NCBI GenBank assembly: GCA_910588965.1
Contig: CAJUSO010000032.1
Coordinates: 1 to 39,475 of the forward strand
Source: an uncultured Lachnospiraceae bacterium
Lineage (GTDB): Bacteria; Bacillota; Clostridia; Lachnospirales; Lachnospiraceae
Length of the DNA stretch: 39,475 nt
Direction: 5' to 3'
Positions 30,733 through 38,951 of this stretch are shown piece after piece (position 1 is the first letter of the stretch; each line of letters opens with the position of its first letter). The notes under the pieces were generated by a model. The model was not told the origin of the DNA and did not search any database. It saw only the letters and a list, made by a program, of their open reading frames with translations. Both the position numbers and the translations under genes were made by a program.

Positions 30733-30772
30733 GGGCCGTGCCGTGCAACACGGCCCATTCTGGAAATGGGCC
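30733..30772 (-). other. Two overlapping alternative hairpins after the Nudix gene
   Basis: GGGCCGTG/CACGGCCC (30733-30740 with 30749-30756) and GGCCCATT/AATGGGCC (30752-30759 with 30765-30772) are both perfect 8-bp stems but share 30752-30756, so they cannot form together. They lie between the Nudix stop and its terminator. Confidence 0.55.
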
Positions 30773-30836
30773 CGTTACAGCCTTGCAAAAGCACCCTGCA
30801 TAGACATGCCTGTACCATCTGGCAGGCTCTTTGGCG

Positions 30837-31289
30837 TCAGAAGTATTTCCTGCTGCCCCATAGGTTGCTTTTTTTCAAATCCAGGTATTCATTATATGCC
30901 TTTTCCAATATCTGCTTCTCATTGGCAAAACGGAGTAAATGGTACGCCTCGTGAAACTTATAATACCCTGAATCGACAAAATATTCTTCCCGTTGTGGTC
31001 TGCTGTAATAACTGTCTGCCATCATAAGATACCAGTGCACATCTTTCTCCACGGTATCGTCAGGGATATTGAAAGAATACTGGCTCTTCCCGACATACTT
31101 GATAATCATGGCATTCACCCCAGTTTCCTCCAGCACTTCCCGCGCCGCAGTATCCCTGTATTCTTCCCCTGCCTCCACAGTCCCTTTGGGAAGCACCCAG
31201 CCTTCATACTTGTTCTTGTAATTCTTATACAAGAGCAGAATTTTCCCGCGAAATATTACCACACCACCACAACTCGTTGCCTCAATCAT
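30837..31289 (-). CDS. Nudix hydrolase
   Basis: A 150-aa pyrophosphohydrolase. The full Nudix box is present: GTVEAGEEYRDTAAREVLEETGV fits G-x5-E-x7-R-E-x2-E-E-x-G-[VIL] (about residues 36-58). The N-terminus EATSCGGVVIFRGKILLLY is the usual first strand of Ap4A-hydrolase-like or MutT-like enzymes. A substrate cannot be assigned. ATG 31289 has GGAGG 7 bases upstream. It is transcribed from its own promoter at 31331-31359 and followed by a terminator, so it is a single-gene unit. Confidence 0.9.
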   Translation of the reverse strand: MIEATSCGGVVIFRGKILLLYKNYKNKYEGWVLPKGTVEAGEEYRDTAAREVLEETGVNAMIIKYVGKSQYSFNIPDDTVEKDVHWYLMMADSYYSRPQREEYFVDSGYYKFHEAYHLLRFANEKQILEKAYNEYLDLKKSNLWGSRKYF

Positions 31290-31330
31290 TGCAATACCTC
31301 CTGATGTGGTTTAAATAGAACTTTGCAATC

Positions 31331-31359
31331 AGTATAACTCTTTTTCCCACATCTTGCAA
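31331..31359 (-). promoter_or_regulatory. SigA promoter of the Nudix gene
   Basis: On the minus strand: TTGCAA (31359-31354), a 17-bp spacer and TATACT (31336-31331), about 40 bases before ATG 31289. Confidence 0.75.
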
Positions 31360-31378
31360 GGTTTATTTCCATTGCTTT

Positions 31379-32836
31379 CTACTGATTAAAATAACGGTCA
31401 AACACCTGCTTGGCAACCGGTACTGCTACCGTGCTCCCCGCCCCGCCATTTTCCACAATCACCGTAACTACAATGGAACCCTTCTCTTCCGTAGAGGCAT
31501 ACCCAGTGAACCAGGCGTGGCTCTCCCCCTTCACATTACTGAATTCCGCAGAGCCGGTCTTACCGGCTGCCTGGTAAGCCTGGCCGCTTAAGGCTGAGCC
31601 AGTCCCCTTGCTTACCACTAAGGACATAAACTCCTGCAGCTTTGCAGCCTCCTCCGCACGCAGCAATGCGCCATATTCCGTGCCATGGTACTCCCGCACG
31701 GCCACCCCCTTATAATTTTCCGTATGGTCTATCACATAGGGGCGCATCAGCATCCCCTGGTTGGCAATGGCTGCTGTGACCATAGCCATATGCATGGGCG
31801 TCACCAATGTCTCCCCCTGGCCAATCGCCGTCTGTGCCGCATCGTCCGGGCCTGATTCCCCATCCAGCACAAAACTGCTTTGGCTGGAAGGGTAAGGGAT
31901 GGGGAGCTTTCTGCCAAACAGCATGCCGTCACAAAGCCTGGCAAAGGCCTTCTTATCCAGGCCAAGCCCAATATTAGCATAAGAAGTATTGCAGGATTTG
32001 GCAAAAGAATCCTCCAGGCTCTCCGTCCCATGGACAGCATTTTTATAACAGTGGATTTCCATTTTATCAACCGGGATGCTTCCCGTACAATCATAAGAAT
32101 ATCCCTGGTAATCCGGGTTTTCCCGTAAATATTCCAACGTGGTCAGTATCTTAAAGGTAGAGCCCGGCGGGTACAGGCCCTGTGCGGCCCGGTTCACCAG
32201 CACGGAATTCTCCCCTTCCGTATCGGAAATAATGCTCTCCCATTCTGTGGCAATGGCATTCGGGTCAAAATCCGGCTTGGACACCATCGCCAGGATTTTC
32301 CCGGTTGCCGGCTCTAAGGCAACCACTGCCCCACGGTTGCTGCCCAATGCCTGGTAAGCTGCCTCCTGCAGGTTATAATCCAGGGTGGTGACAATATTGT
32401 CCCCCTGGTTCTTCTTGTCCTGGATGCCGTTGATGACCTGCTCCAAAAAAAAGGCATGGGAACGCAGCAGCGTAAAATTCCCAAAAGACTCTATCCCAGA
32501 CCTGCCATTGCTGTCATAGCCAACGGCATGGGCAAACATACTGCCATAGGGATAATAACGGGTTTCGCTCCCGTCCTCCCCCACCAGGGTCTGTGCCAGC
32601 ACCTTCCCATCGGAAGACAAGATCTCCCCCCGCACCACATGCTCTGCAAAGGTATTCTGCCTGGTGTTATAGGGGCTGTTAATAAAATCCTCGCTTTTAT
32701 ATACCTGGAAATAAGCAAAATAAGCGATTAAAATAAGGAACAGCCCCACAAACAGATAGGTAATCACAGCAAATTCCCGGTTTTTAACCCGGTTCGTCGA
32801 AGTCCTGGACTTTCGTTCCATGGATGGTTTCTTCAT
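31379..32836 (-). CDS. Class B penicillin-binding protein (PbpA-like transpeptidase)
   Basis: A 485-aa peptidoglycan transpeptidase with one N-terminal membrane segment (about 24-44) and its catalytic domain outside. Active-site motifs: STFK (226-229, nucleophile Ser 226), SCN (281-283, SxN) and KTG (426-428). The short N-terminal domain and the ALEPATGKILAMVSKPDFDPN line match the PbpA/FtsI-like group that pairs with SEDS proteins. ATG 32836 has GGAGGGGGG 7 bases upstream. The start lies inside the end of the SEDS gene, giving a 53-base overlap, so the polymerase and transpeptidase are probably translationally coupled. It is the last gene of the zapA-U32-SEDS-PBP run. Confidence 0.92.
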   Translation of the reverse strand: MKKPSMERKSRTSTNRVKNREFAVITYLFVGLFLILIAYFAYFQVYKSEDFINSPYNTRQNTFAEHVVRGEILSSDGKVLAQTLVGEDGSETRYYPYGSMFAHAVGYDSNGRSGIESFGNFTLLRSHAFFLEQVINGIQDKKNQGDNIVTTLDYNLQEAAYQALGSNRGAVVALEPATGKILAMVSKPDFDPNAIATEWESIISDTEGENSVLVNRAAQGLYPPGSTFKILTTLEYLRENPDYQGYSYDCTGSIPVDKMEIHCYKNAVHGTESLEDSFAKSCNTSYANIGLGLDKKAFARLCDGMLFGRKLPIPYPSSQSSFVLDGESGPDDAAQTAIGQGETLVTPMHMAMVTAAIANQGMLMRPYVIDHTENYKGVAVREYHGTEYGALLRAEEAAKLQEFMSLVVSKGTGSALSGQAYQAAGKTGSAEFSNVKGESHAWFTGYASTEEKGSIVVTVIVENGGAGSTVAVPVAKQVFDRYFNQ

Positions 32837-34667
32837 GAGGCTTCCCCCCTCCTTTCCTGCTTGTACGCCACAACCCCGGATTCCCCTTCCTCCCCTTCTT
32901 ACGGGCTGGCTCTCCTATGGATTCTGTTTCCCAAAGCCGCGCATGCTCCTGACCCGGGTTCCGTCCCAGATGCTGCATACGATCCTGCCCTTGATTCCGC
33001 TCCAGATGCTGCGCCCGTTCCTGCCTAAGATTGCTCTCCAGGAGGAACCTCTGCCCGAGCTCTTCCTCCTGCAAAGCCTCCTGCACAAGCCTCTGCTCTA
33101 GGCTATCCGCTTCCTGCCTCCCCTGCTGCCGTTCCCAGCCTAAACTGCGGCTATTGGACGCTTGCACCTGGCCCGCATCCCTGCCAGAAAAGCCCTGCAC
33201 CCGACCCGCATCCCTGGAATCAGGATCCTGTATTGGCTGGGCTGCCTCCATATGCTTCCGCCCTGCCTTGCCCTGGCCGCCTGTCCCCGCCTGGGCTGCC
33301 TTCCTGCCCGTTCGCCCCGTCCGGGCCTTTGCCTTCCTGCCCTGGCCTGGCTCTTTTTCCTCCTCTCCCCTTTCCCGCAGCAGGTATAGCCCCTGGATAA
33401 TAGAAAAGAGGATTAACGTGCTTAGCAGCGAACTGCCCCCATAGCTGACCAACGGCAGGGTCACCCCCGTTGAAGGGATGCATTTAATATCCCCGCCCAC
33501 CGACAGGAAAATCTGGAACCCATAAATTGTCCCGAGCCCCAGGGCCACTAATTTATAGAACAGATCCTTAATCTGCATGGCAATATTCAAAAACATCAGA
33601 AAACAGCTCCCGCAGACCAGGAGCAGGCAGATGGCAAAAATCCCTCCCAGTTCCTCTGAGATTGCAGAAAAGATAAAGTCCTGCTTTACCTCCGGAATCT
33701 TGTAAGGCATCCCCTGGTTCAGCCCCATGCCGAACCAGCCCCCCGTCCCGATGGCAAATAGGGAATTGGACACCTGGTTGCCTTCCCGCTCAAACACCGC
33801 CAAAGGATCCTGCCAAGCCACCACCCGGACCCGCACATGGTGAAACAAGAAGTAAGCTGCCACCGACGCCAATGCGCCCGAGGCTAGGCCGCCTGCAAAA
33901 TAGTACAGCTTCCTGGTGGCCACATACAGCATGACCATATAGGCGATAAAGAAAATCAGCGCCGCACCAAGGTCCTTGGAAAGCACCAGGATAACCACAT
34001 GGAGCCCTGCTACCACCGTCGCCTTCACTACCTGGATAAACTCTGTAGATTCGTAGAACATAGACGCCACAAAGAACACAAAGATAATCTTGATAAATTC
34101 CGAAGGCTGCACCGTAACCCCCGCCACGCTGAACGAAAGCTTCGCCCCATGGGAAACAGCCCCCAGCACGGCCACGACCCCCAGCATCGTAATGCCCAGC
34201 AAGGCATACACCCAGGTCAGGCTGCGGAAAAAACGCCATCGGCTGATAAAATACGGAATCAGCATAGTAACAGCCACGGAGGCTGCCGCAATCATAAACT
34301 GCTTTACCGCAGACTCATAAGACAGCCGCGTCAGCATCACAAAGCCAATGCACATGAGCATGCACATATTGTTGACCACAAGCTTGGAAGCCCTGCGGTA
34401 AAACAGGGCATAGCACCCCTGCACCACGGCGAAAAACACCACCTGCGCCAAATAAAACTTGAGCAGCCCCAGGTTTTCGGTGGCCAAAAGCAGCACGCCA
34501 TAAGCATTCAAATGGAACAGGTACAGATAGACGACCTGCTTCTTGAATTTCCCTGCCTGTTTTTCGGGATCCACATTCCGCTTCAATGCAGAAAAGCATT
34601 GATAGGTATACAAGGCAAACAGGATAATCATTGTATACTTTGATAATTCCGTAATTAAATGCACCAT
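32784..34667 (-). CDS. FtsW/RodA/SpoVE-type SEDS glycosyltransferase with long charged tail
   Basis: A 627-aa multispanning protein with about ten membrane segments in residues 1-430. Family marks are QPSEFIKI (about 187-194), SKDLGAAL (230-237), NSLFAIGTGGWFGMG, SEELGGIFAI (337-346) and GVTLPLVSYGGSS (401-413). SEDS proteins polymerise lipid II into glycan strands with a class B PBP partner, here encoded next. Typical members end near residue 400-430. This one adds about 195 residues of Gln/Arg/Gly/Glu-rich low-complexity cytoplasmic tail (431-627), and the PBP start lies in the last part of it. The three-base gap from the U32 gene suggests coupled translation. ftsW, rodA and spoVE cannot be distinguished by eye. 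Confidence 0.9.
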   Translation of the reverse strand: MVHLITELSKYTMIILFALYTYQCFSALKRNVDPEKQAGKFKKQVVYLYLFHLNAYGVLLLATENLGLLKFYLAQVVFFAVVQGCYALFYRRASKLVVNNMCMLMCIGFVMLTRLSYESAVKQFMIAAASVAVTMLIPYFISRWRFFRSLTWVYALLGITMLGVVAVLGAVSHGAKLSFSVAGVTVQPSEFIKIIFVFFVASMFYESTEFIQVVKATVVAGLHVVILVLSKDLGAALIFFIAYMVMLYVATRKLYYFAGGLASGALASVAAYFLFHHVRVRVVAWQDPLAVFEREGNQVSNSLFAIGTGGWFGMGLNQGMPYKIPEVKQDFIFSAISEELGGIFAICLLLVCGSCFLMFLNIAMQIKDLFYKLVALGLGTIYGFQIFLSVGGDIKCIPSTGVTLPLVSYGGSSLLSTLILFSIIQGLYLLRERGEEEKEPGQGRKAKARTGRTGRKAAQAGTGGQGKAGRKHMEAAQPIQDPDSRDAGRVQGFSGRDAGQVQASNSRSLGWERQQGRQEADSLEQRLVQEALQEEELGQRFLLESNLRQERAQHLERNQGQDRMQHLGRNPGQEHARLWETESIGEPARKKGRKGNPGLWRTSRKGGGKPHEETIHGTKVQDFDEPG

Positions 34668-34670
34668 AAA

Positions 34671-36989
34671 TCATTCAACTCCTCGTTTCCAATGCCCATT
34701 GGTAAAGCCCCTCCCATACTGCTCCTGGCGGATGCCTCCCAAGATAGCCTTGCGGTACCATCCAAACACCTGCTCCATTTCCCCAGCCCCTTCTATGGTA
34801 AAGGAAAGCCGGGCCCCTGCAGGCTGCAGCCGGCAGATATCCTGGTAATGGTGCAACAAAGAAAGGGGGCTGGTATTATAAACCACATTATAACAGTCCC
34901 GACACTGGTTCCTTACAGGGAATACATTCCCAAGCCGGTCTTCCAGATAAGATATCCCCTCTTTCCTGTCACAGGAAACAGTGTTCTTATGTATGCACTG
35001 GGCGCTTACCATCAGGGGCTGGTAACCATAGAGGGCCGCTTCCCCTTTTGTACTGTCCAGACGGCACAATTCCTTAAAATTCAATTCCACTGGAAGGGTA
35101 AACTGCTCCAGGGGCAAACTGCGCATCCCCCGCAGCGCCTCATTGGAATAGGCATAAAGCTGGTAATCCCCCTGAACCGCAGAAGGCCCTATCCCTTTTT
35201 CTTTTAGGAACTGCAGCTCTTCATAATTCCGTGCCAGGAACCCATCCAGCCCTGCCCCGGAGACCTCCTGCCAATGCTCCCCATACCATTCTGCCGTCTT
35301 TTTACGGAACACATAGGGCAGCGCCAAATAGCACTCTTTCCCCGCTTCCTTTGCCTGCGCCGCACAATGGGAAAGCTGTTTCCCAAAACCGGTATGCCGC
35401 CCTTTTTGCCCCTCCCCGTACAGGGCTGCCCCTTCGATATAAATGCGCCCCACTTCCGGCTGCCTCAAGGCAAACTGGTACTGCACCAACGTCTCTGTCA
35501 GTACCCGCAGCTGGGGCGGGCTGCCCGCTGATGGGCTCTTTTGCCGGCAACGCGGCGTGTCTTGGGATTCCAGCCCTGGCTGCGCCCCTGCCTGCCCCAG
35601 GGATTCCCTGCAAGGCCCATCCCCTCCTTCCCCTGCCGGGACGCCCTCTTGGGGCTTTCCTCCGCCCGCTGGAAGCTTCCTGCGGTATGGATGCAAGATC
35701 CGCTCCTGCAAAAGCCCCAGGCCTTTCCTGCGGAGCTGGTTTAACGCCCCAACGGCCAAAAATACCCCTTCCTCCATCTCCACCTTCAGTTCTGAAAATA
35801 CAAATGGGGTATCCCCTGTTTTTTTCATTTTCTCCAAAACGGTAAGTTCCGACAAAGGCTGTTTCCTGGAAGGCTGTACCACCTCCCCCAAAACCTCTAT
35901 GTGCAACTCTTTATATTCTAACATAAGTGCTGCCGGACATCCGCAGGAAAGTCTTAAGATTCCCTTTATTTTTTCTTTCTCCCCATCAAGGCGCTCCTTA
36001 CCAGCTGTTTCTTTCCCCTTCCCGTTTTTATGGGACGGGCTGGTAAGGGCCATCATCCCTTTCCCGTTCTGCTGGGCAAAATATCCCTCTGTAAACCCGC
36101 TGCGGTTCCCCAAATCCAGCAGCCTTTTATGGTCTTCCCTAGAAACCAGGTATCCTGCCCGCCCCTCTCTGTCCTCTTTATCATTCCCCTTCTGGCTCTC
36201 CTCATACCTGTCAATATACTTTCGGTAAATCCTTGTCACGCCTGCCGCATACCCTGCCTGCTTCATCCGCCCCTCAATTTTAAAAGAATATGCCCCAGCG
36301 CGGATTAATTCCGGGATCTTGGAAATGCCGCACAAATCCTTCGGGCTTAAATAGTACCTTTCCTCCCTGCTTCCATCTACCCGGTAGGGAAGCCTGCAAG
36401 GCTGGGCGCACCGCCCACGGTTCCCGCTCCTTCCCCCAATCATGCTGCTCATCAGGCATTGCCCAGAATAACAATAACAGAGGCTGCCATGCACAAAGCA
36501 TTCTATCTGCGCCCCTGTCTTCTGGTAAATATCTGCAATCTCCTCCAAGGAAAGCTCCCTGGCGGCCACAATCCTATGGCATCCCGCTTCCAGCATCATC
36601 CTGGCCCCGTATGCGCCTGTTATCCCCATCTGTGTGCTGGCATGGATGGCCAGGCCTTTAAAATGCCGCTTTACAAAATGCAGCACCCCCATATCCTGCA
36701 CAATCACAGCATCCAGCCCCGCCTCATAAAGGGGGGTAAGATAGGCCCCAAGCCCTTCCATCTCCCGCTCCTTCAGTAACGTATTGACCGTAAGGTAAAG
36801 CCGCTTCCCTCTTATATGAAGGTAATCCAGCCCTTCCATCAGCTCATCTTCCGTAAAATTCTTCGCATAGGCCCTGGCGCCAAACTTCTCCCCTCCCGCA
36901 TACACCGCGTCTGCGCCAGCCTGTGCCACTGCCTTCAATGCCTCCAATGACCCTGCCGGGGCCAAAAGCTCTGTCTTATCCCCTTTCAA
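34671..36989 (-). CDS. U32-family protein, RlhA-like, with DUF3656-type C-terminus
   Basis: A 772-aa protein. The N-terminal U32 domain begins LLAPAGSLEALKAVAQAGADAVYAGG, and the conserved cysteine block FVHGSLCYCYSGQCLMSS, then GNRGRCAQPCRLPY, is intact (about residues 165-205). The C-terminal region has further cysteines (CRDCYNVVYNTS). From family knowledge, U32 members with this extension include RlhA, which hydroxylates a 23S rRNA cytidine; they are often labelled collagenase-like peptidases, but protease activity is doubtful. A Gly/Pro/Gln-rich insertion occupies about 440-495. The start overlaps the end of zapA by 14 bases. Confidence 0.85.
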   Translation of the reverse strand: MKGDKTELLAPAGSLEALKAVAQAGADAVYAGGEKFGARAYAKNFTEDELMEGLDYLHIRGKRLYLTVNTLLKEREMEGLGAYLTPLYEAGLDAVIVQDMGVLHFVKRHFKGLAIHASTQMGITGAYGARMMLEAGCHRIVAARELSLEEIADIYQKTGAQIECFVHGSLCYCYSGQCLMSSMIGGRSGNRGRCAQPCRLPYRVDGSREERYYLSPKDLCGISKIPELIRAGAYSFKIEGRMKQAGYAAGVTRIYRKYIDRYEESQKGNDKEDREGRAGYLVSREDHKRLLDLGNRSGFTEGYFAQQNGKGMMALTSPSHKNGKGKETAGKERLDGEKEKIKGILRLSCGCPAALMLEYKELHIEVLGEVVQPSRKQPLSELTVLEKMKKTGDTPFVFSELKVEMEEGVFLAVGALNQLRRKGLGLLQERILHPYRRKLPAGGGKPQEGVPAGEGGDGPCRESLGQAGAQPGLESQDTPRCRQKSPSAGSPPQLRVLTETLVQYQFALRQPEVGRIYIEGAALYGEGQKGRHTGFGKQLSHCAAQAKEAGKECYLALPYVFRKKTAEWYGEHWQEVSGAGLDGFLARNYEELQFLKEKGIGPSAVQGDYQLYAYSNEALRGMRSLPLEQFTLPVELNFKELCRLDSTKGEAALYGYQPLMVSAQCIHKNTVSCDRKEGISYLEDRLGNVFPVRNQCRDCYNVVYNTSPLSLLHHYQDICRLQPAGARLSFTIEGAGEMEQVFGWYRKAILGGIRQEQYGRGFTNGHWKRGVE

Positions 36990-37548
36990 TCCTGCCCTCC
37001 CTCTTTTGCCCCATGCCGCGTTCCTTTGCTTCTTCCCTTTGCTCCTCTACCCAGTTCCCCCATTCAGACGGGCCGTCCCCGCCAGCTTCCTCCTGCTGCC
37101 CCTCTTTTGCCTTCTCTCCTGGCGCTGCGCCTTTGCTGCCCACGGCCAAGGCATCCGCCAAAGCCGCTTCCAGCCTTGCCTTCTCCAAGAGGAGCGCCCG
37201 GTTCTCCTTCTCCAGTTCCGCCGCTGCGCCCTCCCTGCTTTCTTCTTTAATCTGGGCAGAAATCAGTTCATGCTTTAGGTCATAGATTTCCTTATCTTTC
37301 TCCCGGATATCCTCTTCCAGCTTCTCTGCCCGTTCTTTTGCTTTATAATAATCATCTGCGATATTCAGTTCCAGCAAGGTGTGCTTCATTTCAAGGGGAA
37401 AGCGCTTTACCTGCTCTATCGCTTCAAATTCACCGATTTTCCCATTGATATAACTCGCTACTTTCTGCAGGTAATCCTCGCTCTCATAGCCGCTTAGGGT
37501 ATACACCTTGCCGTCAATCAAAACATCTGCACTGGTCTTTACTGACAT
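36976..37548 (-). CDS. zapA: Cell division protein ZapA-like
   Basis: A 190-aa protein. The N-terminal 75 residues match ZapA: VLIDGKVYTLSGYESEDYLQKVASYINGKI, then LLELNIADDYY. A long coiled coil follows (about 70-140). ZapA bundles FtsZ filaments and stabilises the Z-ring. Canonical ZapA is about 85-110 aa; here a low-complexity Gly/Glu/Lys tail (about 140-190) is added. ATG 37548 has GAGAGG 7-8 bases upstream; a longer frame to 37608 is less likely. A promoter lies at 37649-37676. It heads a run with the U32, SEDS and PBP genes, consistent with a division or envelope role. Confidence 0.82.
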   Translation of the reverse strand: MSVKTSADVLIDGKVYTLSGYESEDYLQKVASYINGKIGEFEAIEQVKRFPLEMKHTLLELNIADDYYKAKERAEKLEEDIREKDKEIYDLKHELISAQIKEESREGAAAELEKENRALLLEKARLEAALADALAVGSKGAAPGEKAKEGQQEEAGGDGPSEWGNWVEEQREEAKERGMGQKREGRIERG

Positions 37549-37648
37549 ATCTTTTCCTCTCCCATAGGTGCTCATTTTCCAGCCCAAGAACCGCCATAAC
37601 CCATACAAATCCCTATGGCAGCTCCCCCAAAGTTACTCCAACAGCTTC

Positions 37649-37676
37649 ATTATAACTGTTTTTGGCAGAAAAACAA
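37649..37676 (-). promoter_or_regulatory. SigA promoter of the zapA-PBP run
   Basis: On the minus strand: TTGTTT (37676-37671), a 16-bp spacer and a perfect TATAAT (37654-37649), about 100 bases before zapA. It lies in the 176-base gap after ruvB. Confidence 0.65.
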
Positions 37677-37724
37677 TACTATTCTTGCGATTGCAGGCAC
37701 AATTTTTTCACCATGCCGCAGCGA

Positions 37725-38732
37725 TCAGCCCAAATCCGAGGCTCCCTGGACGCCAAAATGGCGGTATGCAAATTCCGTCACAACCCTTCCCTTCGGCGTG
37801 CGGTTCATAAAGCCGTTCTGTACCAGGTAGGGCTCATATACATCTTCAATGGTCCCGGCATCTTCCCCCAAAGAAGCCGCCAAAGTATCCAGCCCCACAG
37901 GCCCCCCTTGGAATTTCTCAATCATAGCCATCAGCAGCTTCCTGTCATTCTGATCCAGCCCCATCTTATCCACCTCCAGCAAATCCAGGGCAAAAGAGGC
38001 AATCTCCTTTGTCACCTTCCCCTCATATTTTACCTGGGCAAAATCCCGCACCCGCTTTAACAGGCGGTTTGCCAGCCTCGGCGTCCCCCGGGAGCGCCTG
38101 GCCAGCTCAAAGGCGCCGTCACTGTCAATCCCAACTGCCAGCTTCGCGGCGGAATGGAGGATAATCGTCTTCAATTCCTGGGGATTGTAAAACTCCAAAT
38201 GGTCTACCACGCCAAAGCGGTCCCTTAAGGGCGCAGACAAAAGCCCTGCCCTGGTGGTTGCCCCGACCAGCGTAAAATGGGGCAGGTCCAAGCGGATGGA
38301 ACGTGCCGTCGCCCCCTTCCCAATCATAATGTCTATCACATAATCCTCCATGGCAGGATAAAGCACTTCTTCCACCTGGCGGTTCAGCCGGTGGATTTCA
38401 TCCACAAACAGGATATCCCCTTCCTGCAGGCCGCTCAGGATTGCCGCCATTTCCCCGGGCTTGCCGATGGCAGGCCCGGAGGTGATTTTCATATGCACGC
38501 CCATCTCATTGGCGATAATCCCAGCCAAGGTCGTCTTCCCCAACCCCGGCGGCCCATATAGCAGCACATGGTCTAAAGGCTCCATCCGCTGCTTTGCCGC
38601 CTCAATATAGACCTTCAGCATTTTTTTTACTTTTTCCTGGCCAATATATTCTTCCAGCTTTTGGGGGCGCAGGCTGGTTTCTATCAGATGGTCCTCCTCC
38701 TGCGCCTGGGTGGAAATCACGCGTTTCTCCAT
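37725..38732 (-). CDS. ruvB: Holliday junction branch-migration ATPase RuvB
   Basis: A 335-aa AAA+ motor. The conserved start SLRPQKLEEYIGQEKVKK is present, as are Walker A GPPGLGKTT, Walker B DEIHR, sensor GATTRAG, and the C-terminal winged helix ending RTPKGRVVTEFAYRHFG. It drives branch migration with RuvA at Holliday junctions. ATG 38732 has GGAGGG 6 bases upstream; the frame is open to 38771 without a site. ruvA, the usual neighbour, is not on either side in this window: pnp lies upstream after about 220 bases without a gene. Length is normal for the family. Confidence 0.95.
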   Translation of the reverse strand: MEKRVISTQAQEEDHLIETSLRPQKLEEYIGQEKVKKMLKVYIEAAKQRMEPLDHVLLYGPPGLGKTTLAGIIANEMGVHMKITSGPAIGKPGEMAAILSGLQEGDILFVDEIHRLNRQVEEVLYPAMEDYVIDIMIGKGATARSIRLDLPHFTLVGATTRAGLLSAPLRDRFGVVDHLEFYNPQELKTIILHSAAKLAVGIDSDGAFELARRSRGTPRLANRLLKRVRDFAQVKYEGKVTKEIASFALDLLEVDKMGLDQNDRKLLMAMIEKFQGGPVGLDTLAASLGEDAGTIEDVYEPYLVQNGFMNRTPKGRVVTEFAYRHFGVQGASDLG

Positions 38733-38951
38733 GCAGTCCCTCCTAACTCTGTCCATTGGAATCTCTTTCACCTGGAATGTCCCTGGCTGTTATGTACCGG
38801 CAGTCCTGGCAGGAAGGACGGGCGGCATTCCCTGCGATTCTTTTCCGGATAGGAAAAGCTGCCGCACAAAACAAATTTCGTTCTACATGCGACAGCCGAT
38901 ACCGTTCCAATCCTTCTGCGGGTACATTCCCCAGACGGGCATCCCCCTCTA

